DNA from: Colius striatus
Lineage: Eukaryota; Chordata; Aves; Coliiformes; Coliidae
DNA length: 64,000 bases
Assembly (NCBI RefSeq): GCF_028858725.1
Contig: NC_084760.1
Coordinates: forward strand, 62,335,367-62,399,366
Reading direction: 5' to 3'
The number at the start of each line of letters is the position of its first letter. Within the stretch, counting starts at the first letter, position 1. Positions 12,386-27,300 of the stretch are shown piece after piece. The notes under the pieces were generated by a model, which worked only from the letters and a program-made list of their open reading frames with translations, did not search any database and was not told where the DNA came from. The translations under genes and the position numbers were made by a program.

Positions 12386-15300
12386 CTAGAAAGCAAGAAA
12401 TATTTTTATTTCAGTGAAGTATAATAAAAATACCATCTTGCTGCTTCTTATACTGTCATACATTTTTAAATGATAAGGCTAGGCTAGACCTTATTAGGAG
12501 GTTCTTTCAGTTTAGGGAAGAAGGAGGTTCATCATATAAATCTACAGGAGTGTTAATATGTTCCACTTTTTTATTCTATCCAAAGCAAAACCGTATTATG
12601 ACCAGCTTTAATATTCCTTTTCTCATCTTCCCAGTGTCAAAATAATGGTTTGGACAATCCTGTTGAATTCTCTTTTTGTTTCCAGTATAAACTCAAGTGA
12701 CTTCAGAGAAAACATCATAGAGTTGTCCTTGGGTCACAGATTACAGCACCTATTGCACTTATTTTAACCAATGAAGAGGAAGTGCAGTGAAAACCACATC
12801 CCACAAGCACAGAGTCAGGTGCCATGTTAAGATATAGCTTACAGAGAATTAAATAATATCAGATTTCCTTTCAGACAGGAAGCTATACATCAGGTTGGAG
12901 CAGTGTGTATGGAGCCTGCACTGTGCAGTCTGTCACTGGCTGCTTTTGTGACTCTGTGATAAATCTTCTGGTTAACAACGGTAATCTTCTTGAAATAAGT
13001 GGTGTTTATAACAGCAATAAATACTGTATGAGCAGTCACTAAAGGAAAGTGCAACAGAAAAACAACAACCAGAAGCTGCAGTTCAGTGCTTTCAAGCTCG
13101 AATCAAAGACTAAGACCACTCATCAATGTACTAGGTACTCTGAAAGGTCCTCCAGGTCAGAAGTGCTGGACCAAATCAAACTGCTTATCCCACTCCCTCC
13201 TGACTACATACGGTGCCCATGTGGGATTGTCTGTAGTCTGGGAAAGCCAAAGAGCATCATTAAAATACCAGGTTATTCATTTGTTATCTTAATATCAACT
13301 GAATACAGAGATGAAGAAATAAAATAGAAGCTTTAAGGTGGTCATTAAAAAGTGCAGTGGACAAAACACCCCCCACCCCAACATACAAAATATGTATTTT
13401 TCAGAGAAAAAGCTCCTGGAGTTGGAGTGCAGTCTGCTATTGCATGGGAATTTTTCGTCAAGTAGCCCTTTACATTTTTGGACTACAAAGAGCTTTGTCC
13501 TGTTAGTTCTCCAAGGGAAACCAAATGCTCTCTCCCTACTGTGCCCTATGTCTCAGGAAAAAGTATTAAAAAAAATGGAGAAAGACTTTTTACTAGGGCC
13601 TGTAGTGACAAGGGACGATGGTTTTAAAGGGAAAGAAGTTAGATTTAGATTGGATATATGGAAGAAATTCTTTACTATGAGGGTGGTGAAGCAGTGGAAC
13701 AGGTTTCCCAGAGCAGTTGCAGATGTCCCATCATTGCAAGTGTTCAAAGTCAAGCTGGATGGGGCTTTGAGCAACCTGATCTAGTGACAGATATCCTCAC
13801 CCATGTAGTAGCTAGACTACATAATCTTCAAAGGTCCCTTCCAGCCCAAACCACTTCGTGATTCTACGATAAATCTGGTGCTTTGTGAAATACAGGAGGT
13901 ATCTCTGTGCTGAAAACACTGTAGCAGCGGCAGCTCTATGGTTTCTGAACCCACAGTCCCTCTGTGAACATTTCTCCTATCACCAAATCCTTTATATCTC
14001 CCATCCCGTGGCACCATGCAGACTGGATTAACATCAAAGTGTCCATTCATTACCGTAACTGCACTTTTATGGTTGGGCAGCTTGTTTAGTGATAGCTGTG
14101 AGAAAGCACTTCTAGGTTCATGAGCTGGAAACCAGTAACATTTCTTAGATGTTCTTTGAAAATTAACAAACTTTGCAGCTCTAAGAAACTTGCAAGCATT
14201 TTTACATAGAGAGCGTATTTGGGTTGTCTGAATAACAGAATGTGTTTGTACATACATTTTTGGGTCTTAGGAAATGCTGCAGTATTTGACAGTATTCTTG
14301 AAATCCAGATTAAATTATCTCTGTGACGTACATGTGCTAAATCCTTCACAATCAGAATTATGTGGAAAAAGCTGGAGATGCCCAGTAACAGTCCAAGAAA
14401 AAATCATGGAGTTTCTATATTGCTTAATTGTCTTACCTCCTTGTTTTTGAATTCAACCAATTAATAACTTTTGTTCACAAAATCTCTACAGTAGTGCTTC
14501 CTAGATAAACTTAGGGAGTGTTGACCTACTAAGAGAACTTGCCTCAGTGTATGCATATCAAACCTTGCTTATGGCAATGATTATTCCCAGATGAACAGCT
14601 CTGTTCTGATACTCATTAGCTCTGGTCATCATTTCAGATCTGGTCATCTTTTTAGACACAGTTGCTAACCTGAGTTACTGCTCTTTCTCTTGCATTTAAT
14701 AACCCTCAACGCCATGTTCTTGTCTCAACCTCAGTGGAGATTAGAGCTTTTATTTGCAGCTAGCCACAGATTCCTCACAGCTGATTCCTCACACCCTGGG
14801 AAAAGCACAGCTCTGCCAAGGCTGGCAGTCACCTCCTGCAACAGAGAACACTTACCAGGTTTGTTGGATGTTTCTGTTTGCTGCCGTGAATATAGCGGTG
14901 CACACAATAGCATGTCATTGAAATAAAAACGACAGCCAGCACACTAGGCAGAACATATCCACATGTGATTGTTATGGCCTCATCTGCTGCTTTATCTGTT
15001 AACAAAAAAATAAAAAGCTTTAGTTGTGGGCTAAATGGGCACTTTTTAATGTAGTCGCATAGTCATGTATGCATTCGCCACATTGCTTTTGGGCTACAAG
15101 ATGCAAGCACTTTCAACTATCAAGGAATTTGCAGGAAATGTTAAAAAACGCATTTGAGACACAGTAGATTTTTTTTTAACTATCTAAAGTATAAATTGAA
15201 TTCTAAACAGAAGTTACAACTCCTCCCTCAGGCTATCATGTTGTTAACTTCAGATTGACTCAGCTCTGCCACTCCCAAACATCGTTCAAGAAGAAAAAAT

Positions 15301-18300
15301 ATTCTCCATTCACTAAGACTCAAAGAATACAGATCTTTTTCTTCAGAAGTAATGTCCTATCTTCCACTCAGTAGACCCCAGCTACGTTTCAGTAAAAGTA
15401 ACATTTTTTCAGCAGTTCAAATGCTCAGAAAGGGGAAAACCAATGCCAGCTTTCACTCTTAGAATGGATACATACTTACAAACAAATACCGTGATTTTTG
15501 CTAACTTACACATACCTTTCAAGGTAGCAATGCAGTACTCTTTGGAGAATTCACTGTGCAAAAGTGGTGTGGTGACATGTATCTGTGCACTGACACAGTA
15601 AGTTGTTCCAGGTTCTAGCCAGGGCACAACCAAGCTGTTGTTGTTGATGGAGAAGAACCACTAGAAGATATAAAAATAGATTATTTTTTTCCCCCTTTAA
15701 CTCGCTCAGTTACAGAAAGGTAATGATCTTATATACAAAATGTGACACACACACAAAAACTGTTCTGGAAATAAAATGATACCGTTCAGAACTGCCAGTT
15801 ACATCCTTTTTTTCCAAGTGCAATCAAAACTCAAGTTATTTATTAGGTCACGTCCTCTCTGAATATTTTATCTTCATTCTTTATATGAAGTAGGACCACA
15901 TACCACAAGCCAACATTCTCATGCTGGTGTTGCAATGGAGCTAAAGCATCACTCCAGCCTTACCCTGAGTCATAGGTCAATGAAAGGCACATGGTATAAT
16001 TCTACAAAATCTTTCAAATTGGGATGTCCTGGTAAAGGTAGAAGCCTTAAAATAATGGGTGCTATGCAGACCTTACAGTCTGAAGTAAAGCAACTGCTAG
16101 TTGTCAAGCATCTTTATGAAACACCAGCCCCCCACACAACTCCCTGTCCCCACAACCAAAACTTTTGTCTACCTCTAATTGCTAATCTTGTCATTTTAAT
16201 ATCCCTTTTGACAGAAGGTGACCTTTTGCTGTAAAGTTTCTGTCTTTTCAGGAGATTCAGACATTTGCCAGACAGAGATTGTTCCTACAGGATGGGAATA
16301 GAAGAATGAACATTTTTGTAACAGATCACTGAACTCTTCTTCATCTAATGTGTTTATGATGGGAACTACTATGTGGTAATGAAATATAAATTTGTGGAGA
16401 CAGATAAATAAAGATGTTCACATGGGGTGACAAAGGATTCACTTTGTCATGATATATTGTGAGTATTGCCAGTAGACTGACCGGTTGGAGAGTGGCCTGG
16501 TTGAAGAGGACTGGGGATAGGCAGCAAGCAGAACATGAGCCAGTGATGTGCCCTCACAGCAAAGCAGGCTGACAGCATCCCTGAGAAAAGGAAGCGGTTG
16601 AAGAGGAGGGACTGTCCCTCCACTCAGCATTCATCGGGCCACATCTAGAACACTGTGACCAGTTTTGTTTCCCCCAGTGCAGAAAGGGATGACAAACTGG
16701 AGCAGGGTTAGTAGAGGATCACCAAGATGGCTTGGGCTGCAGCACTTGCCCTGTGAGGGGAGGCTGAGGTATTGGTGTTTGTTCCAGCTGAGGAAGAAGG
16801 CATGGCTTCAGGGGGACCTACCAGCAGCCGTGGGGAGGACATCAAGACGACACATGCTGAATGGTGGGAGGATGAGACAATGGATAATAGGTTCCAAACA
16901 AGAGGTTCAGATTGGATATAAAGAAATATTTTTCTCTAAGGGGAAGGTCAAGCATTGGAACAGGTTGTGCAGTGTCTCTCCTTGGGGGTTTTCAGGATGC
17001 AACTGGACGAACTCTGAGCAACCTGGTCTGAGCTCACAGATGATCCTGCTTTGAATGGGACTTTGGACTAGAGACCTCCTGAGCTCCCTTTAAACCTAAA
17101 TGATCCCAACAGCTTCTATAAGGCTATGAATCCTATTTTGACCCTTGCTGTTATGGACAAAGTGCATTTCAAGAAGTGCAGATTTTACAGGTGCAGTTCT
17201 ACAGCCTCGTCAAAGCTTACCCGCTTCTTTGTTTTTTTGTTGAGGACGGACACGTTGTATTGCAGGCCAGGATATACTTGAAGCAGAGATATAGATTCTT
17301 TCTCAGGACTTCTCTTCCACTTCTCAGGAGCAGTCAGAGTAATTGAAATAGATTTCTCAGTAGAAGATACACTTACCAAGGGTGGATCAATTTTAGCTGG
17401 AAAAAATAACATGTACAAAAAGCAGTTAAATGCAGCAGAGACATGCTGATCTGACCATGCAGTTTCTTGGAGTGGATGACATGAAACATTTTTAATGTTT
17501 TGAGGAGTCTAAATAGGATTTCAGACACACATATCCAAATTCTGATGTGATTATTCCAATAATTTCTGCCAAAACCAGAAATGTGAAATACCTGCAAAAA
17601 AATCTAACCTCATGTTAAAATTAAAATATCATATGCTACAAAGGCACATGCAGTATGAGCATACAGTACTAATCAAAGCCATAGAACATTTGGCTGTGAG
17701 ATTAGCTTTCCTTACTGTCTGTAAGAGGGTTGAATCGTGTGGTCTCCATCCAGTCAGAGGACATCCCATTTTGGAAGGCTTTAACACTCCCATAGTATTG
17801 TTCTTCATAGTCAGAGGTCTCACTGGAGAGGTCACACCATGTTCTGTTGATATTCTTGCATTCTGGCTTTCTAATCCATTTGCCAACACCATAGCTATAT
17901 TGAGAGAAAGAAGCTGTAGAAAAGCTACTGTGATGGTATTAGTCATCTGATAATGCAGCACAGAAATTGTATTACAGCTGATAAAACAGTTTGCCTGTTT
18001 TTCAAATATCTGTAATTTCAAGGAATTCACATCTTCATCTGAGAGAAAGACAAGATTTCCACAACATTTAAAGAAAAAAATAAATCAAAGGAGGCCCTAA
18101 CCAGAAGAGGCCATAGGAACCTAACTGAGATGTTACTGATACCAATCTACATCCAGTTTTGCTTGCACAGACCACTCAACTTCAGCCTCCACAGCTTTAG
18201 CTTAAACTCTAAACACAAGATAACTCGCTTTCAGTAAAGCATTTGACATCGTCTCCCACAGTATCCTCACAGCAAAACTAAGAAAGTGTGGGCTGGATGA

Positions 18301-21300
18301 TCAGGTAGTGAGGTGGGTTGTGAACTGGTTGAAGGGAAGAAGGCAGAGAGTTGTGATCAATGGGGCAGGGTCTAGTTGGAGGCCTGTGTCTAGTAGAGTC
18401 CCTCAGGAGTCGGTGCTGGGACTGATACTGTTCAATATATTCATTAATAGCCTTGTTGAAGGAACAGAGGGCACTGTCAGCAAGTTTGCTGATGATACCA
18501 AACTGGGAGGAGTGGCTGACACACCAGAAGGCTGTGCTGCCATTCAACAATACCTGGACAGGCTGGAGAGCTGGGCGGGGAGAAATCTAATGAAATTCAA
18601 CAAGAGCAAGTGTAGAGTCTTGCATCTGGGAAAGAATAACCTCATGTACCAGTACAGGTTGGGGAATGACCTGTTAGAGTGGTCATATACCTGCTACCAA
18701 CAATGCCTCAGTATCGACCAGCTCTTATACACTACTATAAGACAGCAAGATTTCCTTGGAAAATTCCTGCCTGAATTTGCTCTGAAGATCCTGCTTCTAA
18801 AATTCACATTACTGAGAACTCCTCTTTGGCTGATAATTAGTAAGGGCAACTAGCAGCTTCTACACTTGAATATTTTTGTATTTGGTGTGAAAGATGGCCA
18901 TATATATGACTACAGACCTATGACTATAACTACAGACTCCTTTGTGGACCAGAGACCTTAGGTAACTAGTGCTTTTTGGGCAATTAACCTTCTATGCCAC
19001 TATTGTTCATTCCATAATTATGGAGCACTATCCCCTTTTCTAAGAGGTCAGAGGGCAAGAGCTGAGCAGAAGAGGTTGTAGTCTCTTACTGTAGAAGCAA
19101 CTCCTTGCTTTTTTTTAGCAGCCAGTTCAAGTTACAGGAAACTTATGAATATCTACATTTGTCATAAAAACATTACTAGATTGAGGGAAGTATAAACATT
19201 AGAGGTAAAGATTGGGAGCATTACATCACAGAATCACTACACCTATCTGTAAGCTAAACTTCCAGCATTGTCCTTTGGAATGCCCTAGTGCTCTCTTGGT
19301 GGGAACAAGGAAATAGATTCTGGTTCTCACTTGTTTTCCTTGATATCCCACAAAGATGCAGACCTTGAAAGTATAAGGGCCTGATTCCAACCACATCTCT
19401 TGGTTTCCTACAATATTTGGTAACTTTAGTGGATTTTCTTCTAGAGAGAGTTTGTGGGATCAGAAGAAATCTGTGGGAGTTGAATCTGTTAGAAAACTAC
19501 ACAAGGGGTGCTGTTAATATTCTATTCAATACTGCATCTCCAGATCCATTTAAATATGTACAGAGGCCAATTCGCAGCACCGTCCTTTGTCCTTCTGTCT
19601 CATTTCTCAGGAATGTCTCTAAAAGCTTCCATGTTGCATCCTACATAGAAAGAAAATCTCTTTATAAATGTTTTTAATTGGATCTGAAGTAAGTAGTACC
19701 AGAAGTAAAAGTTAAAAAAAATCTTGCCGAAGTCTGACCCACATTTCAGTTTGCTTTTCTTTACTTTTTAGTAGCCCTATCACGCATAAAGACTTTTAAA
19801 AGTACTACTTAAAACTCTAAAATAAAAGTGTGGGGGGGGATAAATTAAACAAGTCAACTTACACTGAATACTTAACCTTGTAGAGTACTCCATCTCCTGT
19901 GCCTTCTGGTGCTGACCAGTGAAGGACATTCTTCATGTTTATAGACTTAAAATGGACATTCCTAGGGTTGGGCAAAGAACAACACAACTCTCCTGAGAAA
20001 GGAAATAAGAGAGGAACATCAGACACTAAGAATCTGCAAATATATACACTTCCCACTTAATAAAAAAAGATACTTATTTTTAAGAAAGCCATACATTTTA
20101 CATACTACCTTTCTTATCATTGAAGGCATGAGGTTGTTATGCACAGAAAGTCAGTTTTTTCAAAGTCTCCCTAGCTAGTGCAGTCACAAATTCCATCTGT
20201 ATGAATATGTTTTTTCTCTAGGAGAAGTGGGTTTGTCTTTTGTGACAGATATTGCCATGGAAATACCCAGAGACTGGAAAATAAAGCTGGAAAAGTTCAG
20301 TCTAGAAGAGACAAGCGTATTTTAAATTGTAAAGGTATTTCAATATCAGAACAATTTAACCCTAGAAATTGTAACAATATCCTTGATGCATTAGTAGAAC
20401 CTTCTTGTAGCCGAGTGGACTTTTAACAAGCAAACTAGGCATTTTCAAGAGTCTCCTGCAAACAGAGCTTTACAAACAGAAGTATGATTTCACACTGGAG
20501 AATTAGACTCGATGATCACAAGAGCCCTGGCATGATTTGATCATACACGTTGATTCTCCAGAAAGTCAAAAGCAAACATCTACTTTTAGGTCATTCACCT
20601 AAACTGCTGTTCATTGCACCAGCTTTTGAAATGAATAACTAAGCAAGTCTAGGACTCTTAAGAACAAAGTTTCACATCTTCCTAATATGCACCCCTAATC
20701 CAATAAATTTAATAGAGACACTCACACTGCTAAACTGCTTGCAAAACACAGGCCCATGATACTTGGAGCACAATCCCAAGCTCCAAATTGTGAGTCAGTC
20801 CCCAGCACTTCCTGACATAAGAGATGTGCCCATGAGAGCAACCCTGAGACCAGTCCTGAAGCTGTAGCTGCTGGGAGAGAGCTTCTCATTGTGGGTAGCC
20901 ACGAGAGCTTAACAGGGAAGAGAAAAAATGAATCTGTGGTTCTTTAGCACTTTTCAAAACCCTTTAAGCTCTTTTTCCATGGATGTAACTCTAATTCTTG
21001 AGATAACAAAAAGAGACAAAGAAAGGGGGGAAATAAAGTATATTAACACAAACAGTGTGAACTTGTCTGAATTAATAGACCTTGACATTTGTTATTCCCT
21101 TAAGCAGATCTTAATGGCTCTTGTAGTATATTTCACTATGAGTAGAGTACATCTTCCTGTATAAGCAACATACAGTTGTTTTTGTAAGTAAAAGTCACCA
21201 CCATTTTCTTGATTAACTTGCTGACTTCTAGTTGTCTTCGAGCCAAACAGTAAAAGTTTTTCACTTCAATACCTTTATTAAAACAATCTCCTTGCAGTTC

Positions 21301-24300
21301 TGAAGACAGCAATTATTTTAAACTGTCTTGGTGGAAACTCTTGGTTTTCCAAGCCTCTAGCTGTAAGTTAATGTTCAAAACAAACTCTGGTATATGCCTG
21401 CATCTGTACCTTCAGATCATAAAGCTATTTATGGAGAGGGTATTTCTAATGTTGCTCTCTTTTATTTCTAGCACTTAGCTAGTGTTCAGTGGCTTTTAAT
21501 TTTTTTCTAGTTGGAGATCAAGTTCCATCAAGTACAGTCCTTAGAGCAAGCTTATTTACAACAAGTATAAAGTCCCATTTCCTTGAACACTTGGACACAG
21601 AAATGTCCAGTCACAGTTGTCTTGCAAGAACTCAAACTATAGACTCGATTATAATGAAATAAAAGAAGTTTTCAGGCTGCCAGGGGACGTGAAAGCAGAA
21701 GAGAAGACCTCCAGGAACCCGTCTTACTCTAACATTTGCCTCCAAGTGCGAGATACAGAACCTAGAAATTAAATGTCCTCTGCAACTGCTGTAGGTGAAA
21801 CTAATCCAAATTTTAAGATGAAGCTACTCAAGAGAGCCAAGAAAAAGCCTAAAATTGGCCATATCTGTTCAGTGAAATAGACAAGCTCCTAGACCACTAA
21901 TGTGCATGCTATTAAAAAGAACAAACCAAAAACAGCATTACATGGATTACGTGAAATCATCCATGCATCAAGTTTCATTCTTTGTACTACATTCCAGCAC
22001 CAAAATGTATGACCCTTCAGGAAACCCATCAACTGCATAATCAGCAACTGGGAATAACAGATTAAAATAAACAAACAAAAAAAACCCAACAGCCAGAAAC
22101 ACACAATGCTGCCCAAGCTCTAAGAAAGGCAATCAGGCAATCTGTGTAGAAAGGGAGGGAGGGACTGAGGCACAAACAAACTTTCTGCTGTAATTTCCAA
22201 GACGAAGGAAATACGATATGGATATTTCCTCAGATTGCTAGGAATGAAAGCCATGAAAGGCTTCTCATTAAAAAACAATGAGGAAAAACTAAAAAGCCCA
22301 GCAGGGAGAGATCTAAGAATAAAACACAGTCTGGAGGAGAATAGACTGTATATTCCATGGTCCAGAAATCTTAGGAGGAAAGGTTAAAAAAATTCTAGCC
22401 CTTTAAACAGGAGAGGATTTGTCTCTGGTAATTTGAGCTCTAAACCAGACATCTATTTTGTAGCAGTCATAAAGAGCTGGGGAAGACTAAATTTTCCATG
22501 GGTTTGTTCATCTCTCTAGTTAGGATGGACCTAAGTGTGTTTCTCTCCCTTCAGTTGAGATAGCAGTCAAGCTCACCAGCCTTAATCTCTGTTTCCTCCA
22601 TCGTTAAACTTATCAGAGATGCACCTTGTCCAGGAAGCAGTGGCAGGGAACACTGCAAGTCTTTACATAAGAAGGATGATCCACCATTTCTACCATGAAC
22701 AAAAAGTTAAAGTAATGGAGTTCAGTTTCAGTCAGAAATGAAGCATTGGGAGTAACCCCTTGTGGGGAGCAACATGTGAGGACAGCAGCTAGATCTTTTG
22801 AAGGGCAGATTGGAGAAAGATCTGCCAGAAATTACTGTAATTTAGCAGATTCTGCCTAGAGGTAATGAGGTCAACTGGGTGATCTTGTAAAGTCATTGCC
22901 AGCCCCATTTTGGCAGGCCTTCTTGTATTATCTGGTAAATGTGGCTTCATACAGTGTAATAATACATTTGGGAGGATACTGAATCGGGTGCCTAACAGCT
23001 AAAAATGTCTCTAACAGATCACATATCACACTTTTTGTCTTTAAAAGTTTTTTTAAATGGGTACTGCTTATCAGGCTAATCCATAGCTGCCCAATTGAAC
23101 TGGCCAGAGACAGCCAGCTCATTGCAGATGAGCGAAATTACTTCCACCAGTTTTCTAAATAGTTTTTTGTTTGCCAGTACCTTTGTTTGTCTACCCTTGC
23201 ACAAAGACATTTATATTCCTGAAGCACATTTTAAAGTAGCATCAGTCATACATTTTTCTGTTACATTAAAATATTTTTAAACTAGGTGATGTTGGACTAG
23301 ATGATCTCTAAAGGTCCCTTCCAACCACTACTATTCTATGATTCTATGATAGCAACATGCAAAGGCATATTTTTGTTGATTTTTTTTTATTTGTCTCCTC
23401 CCAGTGTGGTTTCTGCTGTGGTAAATGAAATTTCAGAATAGATACACTGGCTGCAGCAGCAGAGCCAATCTCAGCATGCAGAACCCACAGACTGTATCTT
23501 TACAAGATCTAAAGCATCACAATGCTGTGGGTGTGCTCTCACCTGCCCCCAGCTCTGTGTGATTTGGAAGGCAGAGGGACTGAGATCGTTAACTTTTCAT
23601 TTGCTGCAAAAGCAGAGATTTGGTTTCTATCTCTGGTCTTGTCCCTTTAGAAAAGACTTCTGTTTACTCTTATAACAAATCATACAAGTTCTTTTATTCC
23701 TCGATTCTGCATCTGTAAAACAAGAATAAAACTACCATACTCCTCCACTTCTCTAAAGAATAAATTCCTTCATGTCTGTTCAATGCTCAGTAGTATCAGG
23801 AGGCATGTGTAGAAAATAGATCATACAGAGAGCTTCTATGTTCCATAGTTATCAGTCAGGAAAAGACTCAAACATGTGTATCAGCTGCTTATTTCAGTAT
23901 CTTGTCTTTAAACGCAATATATCCACTTATAATCTGATTTTGGTTTTATTAGCTGGGATTAATGACATAGGTGTCACGTGGTATTTCCAGTTCATACTGG
24001 CCTACATGAGAGTAGAAATCAGTCACACATGTTGCTTTGCTAGGTTTAGTCTGTCTCATTGAGAGTCTGAAATGGCTGTCATTACTTTCCATTATAACAC
24101 GGTCTACAGATTTCTTGCATGGAAAAACCTGGAGCCCTTATTACTGTCTGTGAAAACACTGTAAATCAAACCTTGAGTAATATCATTCTTCACATCTTCA
24201 TGACTATGCACACCTGGACTGGAAAGAAAGTAATAATCCAGGCTTGTAAACTTCACAACCACAATGAAGAGCCAAGTCCTGATCTTAGAACAAGCTGTTG

Positions 24301-27300
24301 TGAGACTCTCCAAAATAGACATGACTTAGCCTGAAAACACCGTCATATGTGAGGGAAAAAACCTACTGATGTCAGTAAGATTATTCACACGAGTAAAAGA
24401 CTGCAAAGCAAGTGCCTCATCTTTCCTTTATGAAAGTGTCTGCCAAGTTTAAACACCTGGTCAGTTTTAATTGCATAGAGCTCCCTGCCAGGTGTGTGCC
24501 ATGCTGAAGTCGGTACTGTTCAAAGCCTGGGTTTGGATATAGCCCTATCTATCTATACACATGTGCATACATATATACACAAATATCAGTGCAAACACAC
24601 GTAATTCCCGTGTTACAACTATTATCTGTGCAGGGTATCTGCTTTTAATCTGCCAGGAGGCACTGCTGCCTATCTCAGTGAAAAACAGCTGTGTTTAATG
24701 TCAACGCTGCACAACAAATACAGCTGCAACCACCTGCGCCCTCTCTCTATAAACAGGTTTGTTAACTTCTCACTTGAGTTGGGTAACCTAGCAGCTGCAA
24801 AGCACAAAAATACAGAAATACACTGTACACTGGCTAAAGTTCTGAGGTGGAGAGAAGGCAGAGGACCCACTGAAAGCTGACTCACAGAAATGCTTCTTGT
24901 TGTTCGCTCTCCCATTCTCAAGCGGAGTGATCATCTGCTGTATTTCACTGTGGCGTGGCTACAAGGACGCAAATAGCAACTTATCCAGTCAAATAAAACA
25001 ACCAAAAAAGGTCAAAGAGCTTCTCTAGACAATGATAAGACATCATTTAAGACAGTGAGTGATGTGAAAAGCATTAAGACAGAAAGGCAAGCCTTACTGC
25101 AACACGTTTTTCCCCCAATAGGCACAGCAGTAAAACCCAGTGACTCCTCCTCTATGTGTGTCTCAGAATTTAAAAGAGGAACTCCTTTTCCTATGACAGA
25201 GACTTCAGCTTCAATTGCTGATGTATTTTTTTATACAGAATTGGCCCAGGGAAGCACCATTGATGAAAGTAGCTCATTTGTGCTGGGCATTGAGTTTAAG
25301 GGCAATGTGGATGGCACTCTCTGTGCCTTCCCATTTGCAGCTGCCACTTCAAGGCCTCAGATCTAACCCATGCTTACACACCTCAGAGAGAGCAGCTTTT
25401 CAAACAGGCTGAGTCCCCCATTCACCTTTTACACTTAGACCCACTACTGAAACATCAAGCAGCTCAGGAGCAATTCAGGACACAAATAATTTGCTTCTAG
25501 CAATGCTGTAAGATGCTTCCTTTTCTTTAGTCTTTCTATTCATCTTTGGGTTATTTCTGCCAAGGTCCTGTGAAATCTTGCTTGCTCCTTCTATGCTGCT
25601 GCTCTTAGTTATTTAAGGAATTTTTGCTCTCTTCCTCCAACTCATCTATTTCAATGGTTATTTGCATGTTGTTCTCAGTGAAAAATATTCCCTCAAACAC
25701 AAGCCTAAACGTAACAAAAAAATGGTCATACCCAGAATGAACGTCTCCTTAGCATCGTATACAGTGGCACTCACTAGCAGAGGGTTGGGGCTTGTCTTTT
25801 CTGGCACATCTGAAGCCTCAAACAAGCTGGCACTGGTCACACAGGAATGCGAGGGAGTACACCAAGTGGTAAGCTGGGGAACCAAACCAGAATTGGAGAT
25901 ACAGAGCGGAAGGGAAACACAGCAAAGCCAGGAATACATGCTAGCAAATGTCATTACCTGTTATTAGTCATTCAAACAAATGAGTTAACTTTTTAAAAAT
26001 TAAGTGGTCTTGAAAGTTTTTCTCTGTGATGATTTGAGGAAGAGAGGCACATACAGCTTAGCAGCCTTTCTCCTGATGGATTACTGGAGCTCTGGGTATG
26101 GACTGCTGGTTACAAAGTTGGGCCAGCAAAACCCTTTGACTTGAGCAGCACTGGTGGGAATGTGGGGAGGAGCACAGAGGTGATTTCCTGTTCAAGTCAT
26201 AACAGCACTCAAGAGCTAACCGCAAAGCACACTCCTGCCCTCCCAGAACAGGAGCCCGTCACTCCTGTCACAGCCTCTTAGAGGAGGCACAGGGGAGAGA
26301 AATTTGGGGACAGAAGTGTAGACGTAAAACCAGGTAATGCAGCAGATGGAAAAGTATGAAAGAAGAGATAGGGAGATGTGGGAGACAGATGACACTGGGG
26401 CATGTGGGGTTTGTTTTGGAAGAAACAAGCACTGGAAACAGGTGAACCTGAGGAGTGCAAAATGATATGCAGTTCAAAGAATGGGAGAGATGCAGAAGTG
26501 AGACTCAAGCTGAAGCTTGCCCTGATATACTCTCCTCTTCCATGTGAAGCCTTGTGTTTATTTATCCAAACCATGTCTTAACTTATAAAAACACCTCTAC
26601 AGAGAATATTCATGCAAGAATATTTTCAGACTCAGTCCAGGAACACCCAGCTTCAGAAAGGAGAGGAAAGTACTCCCGGTCCATTGAAGGCTTCTAGGAG
26701 ACAGCTGGAGAGGGCCATGGCAGCTGACATCCATTCCTTTTTGCTAACTTGTAGGACAGAAACAAAATAAACTGAAGTTTCTCCCCACGGTGCTTAAGGT
26801 TTGCAAGCCCAAGAGTAGAGCTCATCCTACCGAACCATGTCCTGCTGCAAAGACCTTTCCTCGATGCACTCCAGTAGGAGAAAATTATTGTAGATATGTT
26901 TTCTATTAATTCTGAGTGATCAATACTGGCCTGGGACAAGGCAAGTGAAATTCAAGGTATGCTTGTCTAAAATTACTCACAACCTCTTCAAGGGTTTCAG
27001 AGTCATTGTCATTGTTGGTTTGTTTGGTTTTAAATTATCAATTGAATGAGTCTGAAGTGCAAAAACATTTGTCAAAAAGAACTAAATTAACTTTAAAAGC
27101 CCACTGTTAAAACAATCCCATGCCATGATATTTTTTTTTAAAACAGATGTTTAAGTTATACAAAATCTTTAAAATAGCCCTGCTGCCCAGTATTTCATTT
27201 TGAAGATTTTATTTTCTCCCTAGAACATATTTAGCACTACCAATGTATTATTACTTAGATCAACCACAACTCAACAGCCCAGAAAACAAAGACTTCATCA

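Noticed and set aside
13817-14257. 146-codon minus-strand frame in IL20RA intron 6
   Set aside because: Partly antisense CR1, the rest without recognisable content.
17629-18030. 133-codon minus-strand frame over IL20RA exon 3
   Set aside because: It is a shadow in another frame; the exon 3 frame with [11 protein letters not shown] is the one matching the receptor.
20495-20560. Short GAATTAGACTCGATGATCAC stretch like a CR1 tail
   Set aside because: Only about 20 bp resemble the consensus and no terminal repeats follow.
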